Notes: generated from the letters alone by a model not told the origin. DNA of 64,000 bases from DASSKK01 sp035690495 (GCA_035690495.1 DASSKK010000071.1:13033-77032); one strand, 5' to 3'. Shown: positions 48,326 to 57,073, counted from the stretch's first letter. Translations and numbers: made by a program.

Positions 48326-50017
48326 TCAGGCCTCCAGCACGACCGGCACGATCATCGGACGGCGCCGGTGGGTGTTGTTCACCCAGCGACCGACCACCCG
48401 CCGGATCGTCTGCTGCAGCTGGTAGGTGTCGTCCACGCCCTCGGCGGTGGCGCGGTCGAGGGCCTCCACGATGGCCGGCTTGACCTCGTCGAAGGTGGAG
48501 TCGTCCTCGGCGAAGCCGCGGGCATGGATCTCCGGGCCGCCGGAGACCTTCCCGGTCACCGAGTCGACGACCACGACCACCGACACGAACCCCTCCTCCC
48601 CCAGGATCCGCCGGTCCTTCAGCGACGACTCGGTGATGTCGCCGACCGACGACCCGTCGACGAAGACATACCCGCAGTCGACCTTGCCGGCCACCATGGC
48701 CACCCCGTCGATGAGGTCGACGACGATCCCGTCCTCGGCGATCACCGCCCGGTCGTGGGGCACACCGGTGGCGCGTGCCAGCGCGGCGTTGGCGAGCATG
48801 TGCCTGATCTCGCCGTGCACCGGCAGCACGTTGCGCGGCCGGACCACGTTGTAGCAGTAGAGGAGCTCGCCCGCCGAGGCGTGACCGGAGACGTGCACGA
48901 GCGCGTTGCCCTTGTGCACGACGTGCGCACCGCCGCGCGCGAGGCCGTTGATCACCCGGTAGACGGCGTTCTCGTTGCCGGGGATCAGCGACGAGGCCAG
49001 GACGACCGTGTCGCCCTCCTCGAGATGCACGAAGTTGTGGTTGCGCTGCGCGATCCGCGACAGCGCGGACAGCGGCTCGCCCTGCGACCCGGTGGAGATC
49101 AGCACCACCTTGTCCGGCGGGTAGTCGGCCAGCTCCTTGGCGTCGACCAGGGTGTTCGGCGGGACGTCCAGGTAGCCGAGGTCGCGCGCGACCCCCATGT
49201 TGCGCACCATCGACCGCCCGACGTAGGCGACCTTGCGGCCGTGCGCGACCGCCGCGTCCATCACCTGCTGGACCCGGTGCACGTGGGAGGCGAAGCAGGC
49301 CACGATGATTCGCTGCCTGCTGCGGGAGAAGACCCCGTCCAGGATGGGCGCGATGTCTATCTCGGAGGTGGTGAAACCGGGCACCTCGGCGTTGGTGGAG
49401 TCGACCATGAACAGGTCGACGCCCTCCTCCCCCAGCCGGGCGAACGCCCGCAGGTCGGTGATCCTCCGGTCGAGCGGGAGCTGGTCCATCTTGAAGTCGC
49501 CGGTGTGCAGCACCAGACCGGCGCCGGTGCGGATGGCCACGGCGAGCGCGTCCGGGATCGAGTGGTTGACCGCGACGAACTCCAGGTCGAAGGGGCCGAA
49601 CCTGATCCGGTCCCCCTCCCTGACCTCGTGGTGCACGGTCTCCTTGAGCCGGTGCTCCCGCAGCTTGGAGGTCAGCAGCGCCAGGGTGAGCCGCGACCCG
49701 ACCAGCGGGATGTCGCCGCGTTCGCGCAGCAGGTAGGGCACCGCGCCGATGTGGTCCTCGTGCCCGTGGGTGAGCACCAGCGCCTCGATCTGGTCGAGCC
49801 TTCCCCGGATCGCCTCGAAGTCCGGCAGGATCAGGTCGACCCCGGGGTGGTGGTCCTCGGGGAACAGCACGCCGCAGTCGACGACCAGCAGCCGGCCGTC
49901 GTACTCGAAGACGGTCATGTTCCGGCCGACCTCGCCGAGGCCGCCGAGCGGGATCACGCGCAGGCCCCCCTTGGGAAGAGGACCGGGCGTGTTCAGTTCG
50001 GGATGCGGATGGCTCAC
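48326..50017 (-). CDS. rnj: Ribonuclease J
   Basis: Metallo-beta-lactamase-fold ribonuclease with 5'-to-3' exo and endo activity. 563 residues: metal site THGHEDHIG (about 83-91), 'H-T-G-D-F-K' aspartate, the beta-CASP region ('F-A-S-H-V-H-R-V', 'S-G-H-A-S-A-G-E-L') and a C-terminal dimerisation domain. GTG start at 50017, 11 bases after the dapA stop, so dapA and rnj form one transcript. The dapA-rnj pairing is conserved in actinobacteria. Confidence 0.95.
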   Translation of the reverse strand: MSHPHPELNTPGPLPKGGLRVIPLGGLGEVGRNMTVFEYDGRLLVVDCGVLFPEDHHPGVDLILPDFEAIRGRLDQIEALVLTHGHEDHIGAVPYLLRERGDIPLVGSRLTLALLTSKLREHRLKETVHHEVREGDRIRFGPFDLEFVAVNHSIPDALAVAIRTGAGLVLHTGDFKMDQLPLDRRITDLRAFARLGEEGVDLFMVDSTNAEVPGFTTSEIDIAPILDGVFSRSRQRIIVACFASHVHRVQQVMDAAVAHGRKVAYVGRSMVRNMGVARDLGYLDVPPNTLVDAKELADYPPDKVVLISTGSQGEPLSALSRIAQRNHNFVHLEEGDTVVLASSLIPGNENAVYRVINGLARGGAHVVHKGNALVHVSGHASAGELLYCYNVVRPRNVLPVHGEIRHMLANAALARATGVPHDRAVIAEDGIVVDLIDGVAMVAGKVDCGYVFVDGSSVGDITESSLKDRRILGEEGFVSVVVVVDSVTGKVSGGPEIHARGFAEDDSTFDEVKPAIVEALDRATAEGVDDTYQLQQTIRRVVGRWVNNTHRRRPMIVPVVLEA

Positions 50018-50028
50018 GCGGCGTCTTT

Positions 50029-50928
50029 CTAGTGGAGGAGTCCTGCGGTGGCCAGCCCGACCCGAAGGGCCTCCACCTCGTCGTCGTCGAGGGCGAGCAG
50101 CGGCGGGCGCACGACGCGGTTCCCGAGCACCCCCACCAGCTGCAACGCCGCCTTGGCGGTCGTGGCGCCGTAGTTCGGCACGCCCATCACCGCCTGCATC
50201 GCCGGTTGCAGCCGGGTGTACGTCGTGAGCGCGTCGGCGGTGCGTCCCTCGTCGAAAGCGGTCAGCATCGCGGCCAGCTCGTCGCCGGCGACGTGGCCGA
50301 CCACCGAGATGAACCCGCAGGCGCCGTGCGCGAGCCAGCCGAGGTTCGCGGCGTCGTCGCCGGAGTAGAGCGCGAGGCCCGTGTCGGCCAGGATCCGCAC
50401 ACCGCGGGCGAAGTCACCGACCGCGTCCTTGATCGCTACGACGTTCTCGATCTCGGCGGCTCGACGGTAGGTGTCCGGGGCGATCGGCATCGCTGTGCGG
50501 CCAGGCACGTCGTACAAGATGACGGGGGTGTCCACCGCGGACGCGACCTGCCGGAAGTGGTTGAGGACCCCGGGCTGGGACGGCTTGGAGTAGTACGGGG
50601 CGACCAGCAGCAGCGCGTCGGCCCCTTCCTTGGCGGCCTGCTCGGCCAGCTCGACCGAGTGGGCGGTGTTGTTGCTGCCGACACCCGCGACGACCGAGCA
50701 GCGGTCGCCGACGGCGTCACGGACCGCGTGGATCAGCGCACCGTTCTCGGCGACGCTGGTGGTGGGCGACTCCCCGGTGGTGCCGGAGACCACGATCCCG
50801 TCGTGGCCGTGCGCGGCGAGATGGCTCGCCACCCGCCCGGCCGCGTCGAGGTCGAGGGAGCCGTCCTCACCGAACGGCGTGACCATCGCGGTCAGCAGCC
50901 GCCCGAAGGGCGCCTCGGGAAGGCTCAT
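50029..50928 (-). CDS. dapA: 4-hydroxy-tetrahydrodipicolinate synthase
   Basis: Condenses pyruvate with aspartate semialdehyde, the first committed lysine/diaminopimelate step. 299 residues, TIM barrel. Tyr139 in YDVPGRT and the Schiff-base Lys167 in AIKDAVGD are in place, and TTGE at 50-53 gives the catalytic threonines. The ATG at 50928 lies six bases after a TAGGCT box (50935-50940), so this message is probably leaderless and carries rnj behind it. Confidence 0.96.
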   Translation of the reverse strand: MSLPEAPFGRLLTAMVTPFGEDGSLDLDAAGRVASHLAAHGHDGIVVSGTTGESPTTSVAENGALIHAVRDAVGDRCSVVAGVGSNNTAHSVELAEQAAKEGADALLLVAPYYSKPSQPGVLNHFRQVASAVDTPVILYDVPGRTAMPIAPDTYRRAAEIENVVAIKDAVGDFARGVRILADTGLALYSGDDAANLGWLAHGACGFISVVGHVAGDELAAMLTAFDEGRTADALTTYTRLQPAMQAVMGVPNYGATTAKAALQLVGVLGNRVVRPPLLALDDDEVEALRVGLATAGLLH

Positions 50929-50934
50929 GCACCC

Positions 50935-50940
50935 AGCCTA
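50935..50940 (-). promoter_or_regulatory. Probable leaderless promoter -10 box of dapA
   Basis: TAGGCT, read on the minus strand, ends six bases before the dapA ATG, so transcription would begin at the start codon. An imperfect inverted repeat just upstream (ACCGAAG ... CTTCCGGT) may end the dfrA transcript. Confidence 0.5.
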
Positions 50941-50966
50941 ACCGAAGTCGGCTCCGGCTTCCGGTC

Positions 50967-51485
50967 TCAGCGTCGCTCGAGCCAGACCCAGCTGAGCTCG
51001 TCGTGGTCCTCGCGACGGGTCTTCCGCCAGTCGTCCGGATCGATCTCGGGGAAGCGCGCGTCGCCGTCGATGCTGCGCCGTACCTCGGTGAGAACCAGAT
51101 GCGTGGCGTGCGGGAGAGCCTCGGCGTACACCTGCCCGCCGCCGGCCACCACGATGTCCCCGTCGTGCCTCTGCGCGAGCACGAACGCGTCGGCCAGGCT
51201 GTGCGCCACTTCCACACCGGGGGCGGACCAGGAGGGGTCGCGGGTGAGCACGATCGTGGATCGTCCCGGGAGCGGGCGGCCGATGCTGTCGTACGTCGTC
51301 CTGCCCATCACCAGCGTGTGGCCCATGGTCGTCTCGCGGAAGTGCCTCATGTCGGCGCTGATGCGCCACGGGATCTCGCCGTCGCGGCCGATCACCCGGT
51401 TGTCGGCGTACGCGACGACGATGATCACGCGCTTGGTCTCGACAGGCTCGACCGGCGGCGTGGGCTCGACCGGCGGATGGGTCAT
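50967..51485 (-). CDS. dfrA: Dihydrofolate reductase
   Basis: Reduces dihydrofolate with NADPH, regenerating the cofactor consumed by ThyA. 172 residues: 'N-R-V-I-G-R-D-G-E-I-P-W' (Met20-loop region), 'M-G-R-T-T-Y-D-S-I-G-R-P-L-P-G-R' and 'V-A-G-G-G-Q-V-Y'. ATG 51485 overlaps the thyA stop (ATGA). The first 17 residues (PPVEPTPPVEPVE repeats) precede the conserved strand and are encoded by a dispersed repeat at 51435-51453 plus a short duplication, so the true functional N-terminus is probably extended and disordered. Confidence 0.94.
   Translation of the reverse strand: MTHPPVEPTPPVEPVETKRVIIVVAYADNRVIGRDGEIPWRISADMRHFRETTMGHTLVMGRTTYDSIGRPLPGRSTIVLTRDPSWSAPGVEVAHSLADAFVLAQRHDGDIVVAGGGQVYAEALPHATHLVLTEVRRSIDGDARFPEIDPDDWRKTRREDHDELSWVWLERR
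51435..51453. repeat. Dispersed repeat within the dfrA N-terminal codons
   Basis: GGTCTCGACAGGCTCGACC, one mismatch from the lhr copy at 31126. It encodes part of the Pro/Val/Glu-rich N-terminal extension. Confidence 0.75.
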
Positions 51486-52276
51486 ACCGCGATGGGCGCC
51501 TTGATCCCGGGATGCGGGTCGTACCCCTCCACGGCGATGTCGTCGAGGTCGAAGCCGTCGATCTCGCGCACGGACGGATTGAGACGCAGCGCGGGCAGCG
51601 GCCGGGGCTCGCGCGTCAGCTGGAGCCTGGCCTGGTCGAGATGGTTGAGGTAGAGGTGAGCGTCCCCGAGCGTGTGCACGAAGTCCCCGACCTGCAGACC
51701 GGTGACCTGGGCGACCATGTGCGTGAGCAGCGCATAGGAGGCGATGTTGAACGGCACGCCGAGGAACACGTCGGCCGAGCGTTGGTAGAGCTGGCAGGAC
51801 AGCCGGCCGTCGGCGACGTAGAACTGGAACAGCGCGTGGCAGGGCGCGAGCGCCATCCGCGGGATGTCGGCGACGTTCCAGGCCGACACGACGTGCCGGC
51901 GCGAGTCGGGATCGCGACGGATGTTTTCGACAAGCTGGGCGACTTGGTCCAGGTGCGCGCCGCCGGGTGCCGGCCAGGACCGCCACTGTGCGCCGTACAC
52001 CGGACCCAGGTTCCCCTCCGCGTCGGCCCACTCGTCCCAGATCGACACGCCACGGTCCTGCAGCCACTTGACGTTGGTGTCCCCGCGCAGGAACCACAGC
52101 AGCTCGGCGAACACCGAGCGGGTGTGCACCTTCTTGGTGGTCACCAGCGGGAAGCCCTCGCTGAGGTCGAAGCGCATCTGGTGGCCGAAGACGCTCAGCG
52201 TTCCGATCCCGGTCCGGTCGCCCTTCTCCACGCCCTCGTCGAGGATCCGCTGCACGAGATCGAGGTACTGCCGCAC
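51482..52276 (-). CDS. thyA: Thymidylate synthase (ThyA type)
   Basis: Makes dTMP from dUMP using methylene-tetrahydrofolate. 264 residues from the GTG at 52276, the same length as the E. coli enzyme, with the nucleophile Cys146 in APCHALFQFYV. 'R-T-G-I-G-T-L-S-V-F-G' and 'R-S-A-D-V-F-L-G-V-P-F-N-I' are intact. The frame is open for 83 more codons upstream but those are arginine/alanine-rich and unrelated. A TACATT box six bases before the GTG supports this start. Coupled to dfrA. Some actinobacteria use ThyX at this locus instead. Confidence 0.95.
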   Translation of the reverse strand: MRQYLDLVQRILDEGVEKGDRTGIGTLSVFGHQMRFDLSEGFPLVTTKKVHTRSVFAELLWFLRGDTNVKWLQDRGVSIWDEWADAEGNLGPVYGAQWRSWPAPGGAHLDQVAQLVENIRRDPDSRRHVVSAWNVADIPRMALAPCHALFQFYVADGRLSCQLYQRSADVFLGVPFNIASYALLTHMVAQVTGLQVGDFVHTLGDAHLYLNHLDQARLQLTREPRPLPALRLNPSVREIDGFDLDDIAVEGYDPHPGIKAPIAV

Positions 52277-52346
52277 GCGGTCAATGTACCTGCCACCGCC
52301 CGCGCGCGACGGCAGGCGGCGCATCCGCGGGATGCGGGGCGCCGCT

Positions 52347-53432
52347 TCAGGCGTCGTAGTCGAGCACCAGGCGGGAGGAGGTGGGATGCGACTGACAGGT
52401 GAGCACGTAGCCCCGCTCGACCTCCTCGGGCTCGAGCGCCCAGTTGGTCTCCATCTCCACGCTGCCCTCGACGAGCTTGGCGCGGCAGGTGCCGCACACG
52501 CCGCCCTTGCAGGCGTACGGCGCATCGGTGCGCACGGCGAGCGCGGCGTCGAGGACCACCGGCCCGTCGTGGGCGAGCCGGAAGGTGGAGCTCCGGCCGT
52601 CCAGGGTGATCTGCACCTCCGCGCCCTCGGCGGGTCCCGCCGCGGAGGCCTGCGGGGCCGGTGGGCGCGGTGGCGAGGACTCGACGTGGAAGACCTCGGC
52701 GTGCACGGCCCGCTTCGAGACTCCTTCGGCGACCAGCAGCTTGCGCAGTGACGAGACCATGTCGAACGGCCCGCACAGGAACCACTCGTCGACGGTCTCG
52801 ACCGGCAGAAGGGTGTCGAGGATCCGGCTCATCCGGTCGGTGTCCAGCCGTCCGGAGAACAGCTCGACGTCTTGGGCCTCGCGCGACAGCACGTGCACCA
52901 GGTGGAACCGGTCGGGATGGGAGTCCTTGAGGTCCTCCAGTTCCTCGAGGAACATCACGCTGGCGTGCGTCCGGTTGGCGTAGAGCAGCGTGACCCGCGA
53001 GTGCGGCTCCGCGTCCAGCGTGGACGCGACGATCGAGAGCACCGGGGTGATGCCCGACCCGGCGGCGACGCACACGTAGTGCTTGCGGTTGTCGGGGTCC
53101 AGCTCGGTGAAGAACCGGCCGCTGGGCGTCATCACGTCGAGCACGTCTCCGACCTTCAGCACGTCGAGAGCGTGCTCGGAGAACGCCCCACCGGGCAGCC
53201 GCTTGACCGCCACTCGGAGCACCCCGGCCGACACCGGGGCGCAGATCGAGTAGTTGCGGCGTACGTCGTCACCGGCCAGCTCCGTGCGGATCGTCAGATG
53301 CTGTCCCTGGGTGAACGCGTAGTCCTCGCGCAGCTCCTCTGGGACCTCGAACGTGATCGCCAGCGAGTCGTCGGTCAGCGGCTCGATCGCGGCGACGACA
53401 AGAGGGTGGAAGACGGAGTGGCTATGGCTCAA
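52347..53432 (-). CDS. paaE: Phenylacetyl-CoA epoxidase reductase subunit
   Basis: Transfers electrons from NADPH to the PaaAC di-iron oxygenase. 361 residues: FAD domain with 'R-N-Y-S-I-C', NADP domain with 'A-G-S-G-I-T-P-V' and a final 'F-L-C-G-P', then a C-terminal 2Fe-2S ferredoxin domain with CKGGVCGTC and a fourth Cys in 'L-T-C-Q'. The start is a TTG at 53432, the only candidate that keeps the conserved 'V-F-H-P-L' opening. Last gene of paaABCDE. Confidence 0.93.
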   Translation of the reverse strand: MSHSHSVFHPLVVAAIEPLTDDSLAITFEVPEELREDYAFTQGQHLTIRTELAGDDVRRNYSICAPVSAGVLRVAVKRLPGGAFSEHALDVLKVGDVLDVMTPSGRFFTELDPDNRKHYVCVAAGSGITPVLSIVASTLDAEPHSRVTLLYANRTHASVMFLEELEDLKDSHPDRFHLVHVLSREAQDVELFSGRLDTDRMSRILDTLLPVETVDEWFLCGPFDMVSSLRKLLVAEGVSKRAVHAEVFHVESSPPRPPAPQASAAGPAEGAEVQITLDGRSSTFRLAHDGPVVLDAALAVRTDAPYACKGGVCGTCRAKLVEGSVEMETNWALEPEEVERGYVLTCQSHPTSSRLVLDYDA

Positions 53433-53444
53433 CGCGGACTCAGC

Positions 53445-53951
53445 TCAGATGCTCTTGAAGTGGTCGAAGGGCTCCTGGCAGGCCTGGCACACCCACAGCG
53501 CCTTGCACGCGGTGGAGCCGAACCTGCTCAGCTCGCGGGTGTCCGGCGACCCGCACTGCGGGCAGCGCACGGTCAACGACAGCGCCGTCACCCCGTCCTG
53601 CCGGGCACGGCCCGGCGGGGCGATGCCGAACTCCTCCAGCTTGCGCCTGCCCTCCTCGCTGATCCAGTCGGTGGTCCACGGCGGTGACAGCACGAATGCG
53701 ACACATACGTTGTCGAAGCCCGCGTCGAGCAGAGCCGAGCGCACGTCCTCGCTGATCGCATCCATGGCGGGACAGCCGGAATAGGTCGGCGTGACCGTGA
53801 CCCGCACGGTTCGCTGATCGTCGTCGTCGACCTGAACGTCTCGCAGGATGCCGAGGTCCTCGATGGTCAGCACCGGCACCTCCGGATCCAGCACAGCAGC
53901 AGCCGCCGCCCAGGCCTGCTCGACCGGCGGCGCGGCGGACCGGACAGTCAC
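53445..53951 (-). CDS. paaD: Phenylacetyl-CoA epoxidase assembly/maturation subunit
   Basis: 168 residues. An N-terminal MIP18/DUF59 domain with 'D-P-E-V-P-V-L-T-I-E-D-L-G' and 'P-T-Y-S-G-C-P-A' and a C-terminal zinc ribbon (CPQCGS ... CQAC). PaaD-type proteins are thought to help Fe-S or di-iron assembly in the epoxidase. The GTG at 53951 forms a GTGA overlap with the paaC stop; a second GTG one codon earlier is equally possible. Confidence 0.92.
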   Translation of the reverse strand: MTVRSAAPPVEQAWAAAAAVLDPEVPVLTIEDLGILRDVQVDDDDQRTVRVTVTPTYSGCPAMDAISEDVRSALLDAGFDNVCVAFVLSPPWTTDWISEEGRRKLEEFGIAPPGRARQDGVTALSLTVRCPQCGSPDTRELSRFGSTACKALWVCQACQEPFDHFKSI

Positions 53952-54724
53952 CACGACACCCCCGGGTGCGACCTGGCCAGGTGCTGCATCTCGGCCAGCA
54001 GGTAGCCCATCGACGTCGAGTGCAGCCCGCGCCGCCCGCCGGTGACTGCCGGGGCGACCTCGGGGACCGTCAGGGTCGCCTCGGCGAGCACCTCGGAAAT
54101 CCGCCGGTCGAAGCCGTCCCGCAGCGTCGCGGGGTCGACCGCCGCACCGGACTCCACCAGCGCCGGGTCGACGAAGTCGTTCTCGAACAGCTCGGCCACG
54201 TAGCGCCACTCCGCGTCCAGCGCGGCCTGGATCCGATCATGCGACTCGTCGGTGCCGTCCCCCAGCCGCAGCGTCCACATGGTCGCGTGGTCGCGGTGGT
54301 AGTCGACCTCCTTGACCGCCTTGCCGGCGACGCCGGCGAGCGTCTCGTCGGTGCTGGTGGCGAGTGCGGCGTACAGCGCGCGCTGGTAGGTCGCGAAGAG
54401 CAGCATCCGGGCGACGAGCACGCCGAAGTCGCGCTCGCCGGATCCGCTCCACGGCCGCTGGACGAGCTGGACGTTGAGGAACTCACGCTCGTCGCGGAAG
54501 TAGGCGAGGTCGTCCTCGGTGCGCACCGGGTCCTCCAGCGAGCCGGCGTAGCTCAGCAACGAGCGCGCCTGGCCGAGCAGGTCGAGTGCGATGTTCCCGA
54601 TCGCGACGTCCTCCTCGATCTGCGGCGCCGCGGCGATCCACTCCCCCATCCGCTGGGCGGCCAGCAGCGCGTCGTCGCCGAGCGCCGTTGCATAGTCGAT
54701 CACGCCGTTGCGCGGGATGATCAT
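53948..54724 (-). CDS. paaC: Phenylacetyl-CoA epoxidase structural subunit
   Basis: 258 residues, helical ferritin-like fold. It pairs with PaaA in the epoxidase core but is the catalytically inactive partner. 'L-G-D-D-A-L-L', 'E-D-V-A-I-G-N-I-A-L-D-L-L-G-Q-A-R' and 'E-V-D-Y-H-R-D-H-A' are typical. ATG 54724 overlaps the paaB stop (ATGA). Confidence 0.92.
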   Translation of the reverse strand: MIIPRNGVIDYATALGDDALLAAQRMGEWIAAAPQIEEDVAIGNIALDLLGQARSLLSYAGSLEDPVRTEDDLAYFRDEREFLNVQLVQRPWSGSGERDFGVLVARMLLFATYQRALYAALATSTDETLAGVAGKAVKEVDYHRDHATMWTLRLGDGTDESHDRIQAALDAEWRYVAELFENDFVDPALVESGAAVDPATLRDGFDRRISEVLAEATLTVPEVAPAVTGGRRGLHSTSMGYLLAEMQHLARSHPGVSW

Positions 54725-55047
54725 ATGTGCTTCACGCCCTCGGGGATGTCGTAGAACGTCGGGTGCCGGTAGATCTTGTCGCCGGCGGGGTCGAAGAACG
54801 CGTCCTTCTCCTCCGGGCTCGAGGCGGTGATCGCCGCGGAGGCAACCACCCAGATCGAGACACCCTCCTGGCGGCGCGTGTAGATGTCGCGGGCGTTGCG
54901 CAGCGCCATCTGCGCGTCCGGAGCGTGCAGAGAGCCGACGTGCCCGTGCGCGAGCCCGCGCCGGCTGCGGACGAACACCTCCCACAGCGGCCACTCCCGC
55001 GCCCCGGTGGTCGAGGAGCGTCTCGAGACCTCCGGATCGGTGCCCAC
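54721..55047 (-). CDS. paaB: Phenylacetyl-CoA epoxidase bridging subunit
   Basis: 108 residues, about 10-15 more than the typical PaaB. The conserved part 'W-P-L-W-E-V-F-V-R-S-R-R-G-L' begins at residue 19. The residues before it come from a dispersed repeat (55006-55033) that has entered the reading frame behind the start. The GTG at 55047 shares one base with the paaA stop. If translation began inside the repeat the protein would have a standard N-terminus, but no good internal start is seen. Confidence 0.9.
   Translation of the reverse strand: MGTDPEVSRRSSTTGAREWPLWEVFVRSRRGLAHGHVGSLHAPDAQMALRNARDIYTRRQEGVSIWVVASAAITASSPEEKDAFFDPAGDKIYRHPTFYDIPEGVKHI
55006..55033. repeat. Dispersed repeat within the paaB N-terminal codons
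   Basis: A 28-base imperfect palindrome (GGTGGTCGAG ... CTCGAGACCTCC) of the GGTCTCGAG...CTCGACC type common in Nocardioides genomes. It encodes 'E-V-S-R-R-S-S-T-T' at the paaB N-terminus. Confidence 0.7.
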
Positions 55048-56066
55048 TACGCCACCTCGGAGGTACGCCGTGCCTGCTGCTTGGCGGCGTAGGCGCTTGC
55101 CGCTTCCCGTGCCCACGCGCCGTCCTCGTGCGCCCGGCGCCGGTGCTCCATCCGCTCGGCGTTGCGCGGGCCGTTGCCCTTGATCACCTCGAACAGCTCG
55201 GTGAAGTCGATCTCGCCGAAGTCGTAGTGCCCGCTCTCCTCGTTCCAGGCCAGATCCGGGTCGGGCAGGTCCAGCCCGAGCGCCTCCGCCTGAGGCACGG
55301 TCATGTCCACGAAGCGCTGGCGCAGCTCGTCGTTGGCGAACCGCTTGATGCCCCAGGCCATGGACTGCGCCGAGTGGCCGGACGACGGGTCTCCGCCGGT
55401 CGCCGCAGTGTCCTTGGGCCCGAACATCATCAGGCTCGGCCACCACCACCGGTCGACGGCGTCTTGAGCCATCGCATGCTGGGCCTCGCTGCCGTGGGAG
55501 AGCGTGTGCAGGATCTCGAAGCCCTGCCGCTGGTGGAAGGACTCCTCCTTGCAGACCCGGATCATCGCGCGTGCGTACGGCCCATAGGAGCACCGGCACA
55601 GCGGCACCTGGTTGGTGATCGCCGCCCCGTCCACCAGCCAGCCGATCGCGCCGATGTCGGCCCAGGTCAGCGTCGGGTAGTTGAAGATCGAGGAGTACTT
55701 CTGCCTGCCGGTGTGAAGGGCGTCGAGCAGATCGGCGCGGTCGGCGCCCAGCGTCTCGGCGGCGGTGTAGAGGTACAGCCCGTGCCCGGCCTCGTCCTGC
55801 ACCTTCGCCATCAGGATCGCCTTGCGGCGCAGGCTCGGCGCCCGGGTGATCCAGTTCCCCTCCGGCTGCATGCCGATGATCTCCGAGTGGGCGTGCTGGG
55901 CGATCTGACGGACCAGGGTCTTGCGGTAGGCGTCCGGCATCTCGTCGCGGGGCTCGATCCGGCCGTCGGCGTCGAGGAGCGCCTGGAACGCCCGGGAGCC
56001 AGCCTGCCCCGTCGCCGGCGCCGCCGTTTCGGACGAGCCGGGCGGGGTGAAGTCGTTGCCGTACAT
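55047..56066 (-). CDS. paaA: Phenylacetyl-CoA epoxidase catalytic subunit
   Basis: Di-iron oxygenase that epoxidises the phenylacetyl-CoA ring, the committed step of aerobic phenylacetate degradation. 339 residues. Iron-ligand helices are visible in 'H-A-H-S-E-I-I-G', 'K-V-Q-D-E-A-G-H-G' and 'C-K-E-E-S-F-H-Q-R-Q'. The ATG at 56066 lies six bases after TAGGAT, suggesting a leaderless message. First gene of a five-gene coupled operon. No ligase (paaK) or later pathway genes (paaG, paaZ, paaJ) are in the window. Confidence 0.95.
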   Translation of the reverse strand: MYGNDFTPPGSSETAAPATGQAGSRAFQALLDADGRIEPRDEMPDAYRKTLVRQIAQHAHSEIIGMQPEGNWITRAPSLRRKAILMAKVQDEAGHGLYLYTAAETLGADRADLLDALHTGRQKYSSIFNYPTLTWADIGAIGWLVDGAAITNQVPLCRCSYGPYARAMIRVCKEESFHQRQGFEILHTLSHGSEAQHAMAQDAVDRWWWPSLMMFGPKDTAATGGDPSSGHSAQSMAWGIKRFANDELRQRFVDMTVPQAEALGLDLPDPDLAWNEESGHYDFGEIDFTELFEVIKGNGPRNAERMEHRRRAHEDGAWAREAASAYAAKQQARRTSEVA

Positions 56067-56070
56067 GCCC

Positions 56071-56127
56071 TCATCCTACCAACCCCGTGTTACACCCGCG
56101 CCGCACATCTGCGCTCGATGTGTAACA
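56071..56127. promoter_or_regulatory. Divergent promoter/operator between paaA and the GNAT gene
   Basis: TAGGAT on the minus strand (56071-56076) is a -10 box for paaA. Inverted repeats TGTTACA (56088-56094) and TGTAACA (56121-56127) are separated by 26 bases, and the second lies within the palindrome GATGTGTAACATC. TAACAT on the plus strand may be the GNAT -10 box. This is a likely site for a phenylacetate regulator, but no such regulator gene is in the window. Confidence 0.5.
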
Positions 56128-56146
56128 TCACCGCGGGAGCGCCACA

Positions 56147-56746
56147 ATGGCTCCCATGGGCCCCGAGAAACCAGGCACGGCTGGAGCATCGGGCGGGCTG
56201 CAACCGGGACCCGACGTCTCGGTGCGGGTCGCCTGGAGCGCCGACGCCGCCGACATCGCCGAGGTGCAGGTCCGGGCCTGGCGGGCGGACTACGCCGGCC
56301 TGCTGCCCACCGAGCTGCTCGACGCGCTCGACCCCGAGGCGTTCACCCAGACCTGGGCCGAGGCGCTGGACAAGCCCCGTGACGCACGCAACCGGGTGCT
56401 GGTCGCGCTCGAGCGGGCCACCGTTCGCGGCTTCGCGGTGACCGGGCCCGGGGATGACCCCGACTGCGACCCCCTCGCCGACGGAGAGGTCATCGAGCTG
56501 AGTGTGGACGCCCATCACACCCGGGCGGGACACGGCTCGCGGCTGCTGCAGGCGTGCGCCGACACGTTGCGCGCGGACCGGTTCACCCGGGCGGTCACGT
56601 GGGTGACCAGCACCGACGACGTACGCCGCGGCTTCTTCGAGTCGGCGGGCTGGGCACCGGACGGAGCACACCGCGAGCTCGACCTGCACGGCGACGGGTC
56701 GGTGCGGGTCAAACAGGTCCGCCTGCACACCGACCTGGGCTCGTGA
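56147..56746 (+). CDS. GNAT acetyltransferase
   Basis: 199 residues. After about 25 disordered residues the GNAT domain starts 'V-R-V-A-W-S-A-D-A-A-D-I-A-E-V-Q'. The acetyl-CoA loop is 'R-A-G-H-G-S-R-L-L' near residue 125, and 'F-F-E-S-A-G-W' closes the fold. Substrate unknown. ATG 56147 has GGGAG upstream; a second in-frame ATG three codons on is possible. Divergent from paaA. Confidence 0.85.
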   Translation: MAPMGPEKPGTAGASGGLQPGPDVSVRVAWSADAADIAEVQVRAWRADYAGLLPTELLDALDPEAFTQTWAEALDKPRDARNRVLVALERATVRGFAVTGPGDDPDCDPLADGEVIELSVDAHHTRAGHGSRLLQACADTLRADRFTRAVTWVTSTDDVRRGFFESAGWAPDGAHRELDLHGDGSVRVKQVRLHTDLGS

Positions 56747-56749
56747 CGC

Positions 56750-57073
56750 ATGCAGGCAGAGCCTTCGCCGACCGCGTTTGAGATCGCCGGCAGCGGGAAC
56801 CAACCCGCCATGTTCGGTCCACTGCCCGCACTCCACCGAGCCCTCGTCGCGCTGTGCCTGCTCGCCGCCTGCGCAGGGCTCGGGGCCTGGGTCAACTACT
56901 CCTTCGGCGAGTCGTCCGGCCCGATGCTTGCCGGACTGAGCGCGGGAGTCGGGGCAGGGGTCGGCGCGGCGGTCGGCATCGCCGCCGCGTTCCTGCTGCT
57001 GCACGACTTCACGGGGCTCACCGGGCACCACGGTCCGCACGGCCCGGCACCGCACCAGGTCCGGATCCGCTAG
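56750..57073 (+). CDS. Small hypothetical membrane protein
   Basis: 107 residues with two hydrophobic helices (about 29-47 and 58-85, the second glycine/alanine-rich) and a histidine-rich tail ('T-G-H-H-G-P-H-G-P-A-P-H'). It starts three bases after the GNAT stop, so it is probably co-transcribed with it. No family recognised; the histidines could bind metal, which is speculative. Confidence 0.6.
   Translation: MQAEPSPTAFEIAGSGNQPAMFGPLPALHRALVALCLLAACAGLGAWVNYSFGESSGPMLAGLSAGVGAGVGAAVGIAAAFLLLHDFTGLTGHHGPHGPAPHQVRIR

Noticed and set aside
51482..52525. Longer thymidylate synthase starting at 52525
   Set aside because: The extra residues are Arg/Ala-rich and unlike the family, overlap the paaE end, and the GTG at 52276 gives the exact family length with a promoter box.
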